A DNA stretch of 7,870 bases from Oscillospiraceae bacterium (GTDB taxonomy: Bacteria > Bacillota > Clostridia > Christensenellales > Aristaeellaceae): NCBI GenBank assembly GCA_031266295.1, contig JAISBH010000010.1, positions 1 through 7,870 on the forward strand, in the 5' to 3' direction. The notes beneath the pieces were generated by a model. That model was given only the letters and a program-made list of their open reading frames with translations. It made no database searches and was not told the origin of the DNA. The position numbers and the translations under genes are program-made. Shown one piece after another: positions 6,460 through 7,870 of this stretch (positions are counted from its first letter, which is position 1; each line of letters begins with the position of its first letter).

Positions 6460-6476
6460 GTTCATTCTACATGAAC
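6460..6476 (-). promoter_or_regulatory. Inverted repeat overlapping a candidate -10 of the encapsulin gene set (possible operator)
   Basis: The half-sites GTTCAT and ATGAAC form a perfect 6-bp inverted repeat with a 5-nt spacer. Inside it, the minus strand reads TAGAAT (6469-6464), a 5/6 match to the -10 consensus, placing a start about 28 nt before the SIS gene ATG. No good -35 is found at normal spacing, so the promoter would be weak or activator-dependent. The arrangement suggests a dimeric regulator, but the repeat is short and may be chance. Confidence 0.35.
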
Positions 6477-6613
6477 TCCGGGGATTTGAATAGTCCAACA
6501 CGTTTCAAAGCGGCGTCGAAATCTACAAAAGGATGGGCGAGAGGTACGTGAAAATCGGCGGCATATATGGGAAAACCCGGAAATGCAAGAATTCAATTGG
6601 CACATATTTAGCA

Positions 6614-6642
6614 TTGCCAATTACAACCAAACGTGGTATAAT
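6614..6642 (+). promoter_or_regulatory. Near-consensus extended -10 promoter of the lipoprotein gene
   Basis: TTGCCA (6614-6619, 5/6) and a perfect TATAAT (6637-6642) are separated by exactly 17 nt. TG occurs one base before the -10, giving an extended -10 element. Transcription would start near 6649, leaving a leader of about 65 nt. The gap 6430-6713 between the divergent genes (284 nt) holds this promoter, the inverted repeat at 6460-6476 and no gene. Confidence 0.8.
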
Positions 6643-6713
6643 GTGGGAGTTGGGCAGGAGTGAGCGGTGAGGAAGCGGGGTGATGCTGGATGATGGCGGA
6701 GAGGGCTAGACGT

Positions 6714-7870
6714 ATGAGAAGGGTTTGCGCGGCGGCGTTGGCGGTGTTGATAGCATCGGCGGTATTGACGGCGGGCGGGTGCGCCGTCGGCGAAGGGTTC
6801 GACGGTTTACCGGACGGATCGACGGCGGACGAGGCAGGCGTTAGCATACATATGGCGATAACCAACGCGCTGAAGGGCGGCGTGGATCAAACCCAAACCA
6901 GCCTGGGGCTGGCAAGGTTTAAGACGCAGGCAGACATACTGGGCGTCGACCTGCTGCTGGATCTGGGTGATTTGTACTACGGTAATCCGTTCGCGACTAT
7001 GACGGGCGGCGAGAGTCTCGCGGATGTGATCCGCGAGGTTGGTTACGATGCTATGTTGTGCGGGTGGTCGGACTGGGGATATGGCGTAGAGAAACTGCGC
7101 GCGCTGGAGCGGCGGTCGATGGTGCCCGTGCTAGCGTCTAACGTGGTGAGCGCGGAGACCGGGGAGGCGTTCTTCGGCACACCGTTTATAATAAGGGATA
7201 TCGACGGCGTAAGGGTGGGGATATTCGGCGTGATCGATCAAGCGCTGAACCGCTGGACGTCGAAAGCGGTATATGAGCAAGTGCGGTTCCGTGATCCAGT
7301 GCTTGCCGCGCAGCGCGCAGTGAGCGAGCTGGCAGAGCGCGGATGCCAGGTGATTATATGCATGTCCAGCGTATCGTGCGCGGAGTTGATTGCGCGGAGC
7401 GTTCCGGGGTTGGATGCGGTGTTGGCAGGCGGCGAGGATTGGACGGGGTTGGATTACGGAGAGGACGACGTGCTGAGGGATGTGCCCATCATCACTGCGC
7501 AGACGGGGCTGGAGGACTTCGCGTCGCTGGAGCTGACGATGGATCCGGAGCGGCTGCATGTAGAGAGGGTAGAGACGCGGTGGTATAGCGCGGCGGATTA
7601 TGCCGATATAGTGCCTGATCCGGCGGTGGATTCGGCGATAGCGTCGCGGATGACCGTGCTAACGCCGCTGTTCGGGGAGATATTGAATGTGACGCCGGTC
7701 ACGCTGCGCGCGATGGATCCGATGGATCCGTATGCGGAGGCCGAGCTGCCAAGGCTGGTGACAGACGCGTATAGAGAAAAGACGGGTGCGGACGCGGCGT
7801 TTACGTTTGCGGCGGCGACGCTGAAGGATATACCGGCGGGATCGATTACGTATGGGCAGCTAATAGAGCT
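6714..7870 (+). CDS. Lipoprotein with 5'-nucleotidase/UshA-like architecture, probably catalytically dead (partial, runs off the window)
   Basis: The start is inside the window and 385 complete codons follow, plus CT, with no stop. The N-terminus MRRVCAAALAVLIASAVLTAGGC is a type II signal peptide with lipid-modified C23, so the protein is an extracytoplasmic lipoprotein. Residues 65-290 follow the 5'-nucleotidase metallophosphatase layout: LLLDLGDLYYGNPF (80-93), ESLADVIREVGYDAML (100-115), MVPVLASN (136-143), GVRVGIFGV (165-173). Residues 357-386 (TGADAAFTFAAATLKDIPAGSITYGQLIEL) match the start of the C-terminal nucleotidase domain's aligned segment. Metal motifs are lost: GNHE is GWSD (117-120), GGHTH is GGEDW (239-243), the middle His is absent (CMSSVS) and no D-x-H occurs near the start; only D86 of GDxxxG remains. 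NAGGIR is also gone. Binding or regulatory function is more likely than hydrolysis. ATG 6714 has GGAGAGG 9 nt upstream; in-frame ATGs at 6690 and 6693 are alternatives. Confidence 0.75.
   Translation, partial: MRRVCAAALAVLIASAVLTAGGCAVGEGFDGLPDGSTADEAGVSIHMAITNALKGGVDQTQTSLGLARFKTQADILGVDLLLDLGDLYYGNPFATMTGGESLADVIREVGYDAMLCGWSDWGYGVEKLRALERRSMVPVLASNVVSAETGEAFFGTPFIIRDIDGVRVGIFGVIDQALNRWTSKAVYEQVRFRDPVLAAQRAVSELAERGCQVIICMSSVSCAELIARSVPGLDAVLAGGEDWTGLDYGEDDVLRDVPIITAQTGLEDFASLELTMDPERLHVERVETRWYSAADYADIVPDPAVDSAIASRMTVLTPLFGEILNVTPVTLRAMDPMDPYAEAELPRLVTDAYREKTGADAAFTFAAATLKDIPAGSITYGQLIE

Noticed and set aside
7131..7559. 142-codon minus-strand frame inside the lipoprotein gene
   Set aside because: The plus-strand frame has a signal peptide, a strong promoter and nucleotidase-like domains; the antisense translation is His/Arg-rich without motifs.
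7712..7729. Tandem 9-nt repeat CGATGGATC x2 coding MDPMDP
   Set aside because: Only two copies in a coding region; too small to call a functional repeat.

Overview
This is a bacterial window of roughly mid-50s percent GC. Its Shine-Dalgarno sites are strong AGGAGG-type, its promoters look like the sigma-A/sigma-70 consensus, and no phage or insertion-sequence genes are visible. The mix of a COG2509 flavoprotein, a RelE-type toxin-antitoxin pair, a MurQ/GCKR-like SIS protein and a lipoprotein with a short type II signal peptide would fit a moderately GC-rich Bacillota (Clostridia-like) genome. That placement is a guess from gene style, not a phylogenetic result.

The main find is a minus-strand gene set at 2264-6429, read right to left. 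It holds (i) a 588-residue double-SIS protein related to MurQ and the glucokinase regulator GCKR, (ii) a 329-residue Family 2A encapsulin shell protein of the SrpI/MMPI type, and (iii) a SufS-type cysteine desulfurase whose start overlaps the encapsulin stop by 17 bp. The desulfurase carries an N-terminal extension of about 46 residues ahead of the normal SufS fold, which is where cargo-loading segments sit in Family 2A systems. The expected product is a protein nanocompartment filled with cysteine desulfurase; characterised relatives have been reported to accumulate sulfur. A perfect 11-bp hairpin lies 37 nt past the desulfurase stop and probably ends the transcript. An inverted repeat just upstream of the SIS gene overlaps a -10-like hexamer and may be an operator.

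To the left, at 1481-2055 on the plus strand, is a compact RelE/ParE-type toxin-antitoxin pair in toxin-first order with its own promoter. Further left, on the minus strand (52-1365), is a COG2509-family FAD-dependent dehydrogenase. It is cut by an in-frame TAG just before its conserved C-terminal FAD-binding motif, and the frame stays open beyond the TAG to the window edge. The TAG stops of the toxin and the desulfurase look like genuine ends, so wholesale TAG reassignment is unlikely.

To the right, at 6714-7870 on the plus strand and leaving the window, is a lipoprotein with the 5'-nucleotidase (UshA-like) architecture. It has lost nearly all recognisable metal-binding histidines and the substrate-site NAGGIR motif, so it looks like a pseudoenzyme. 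It is driven by a near-consensus extended -10 promoter divergent from the encapsulin gene set. No tRNA, rRNA, CRISPR array or mobile element was seen, and no gene-free stretch exceeds 300 bases.
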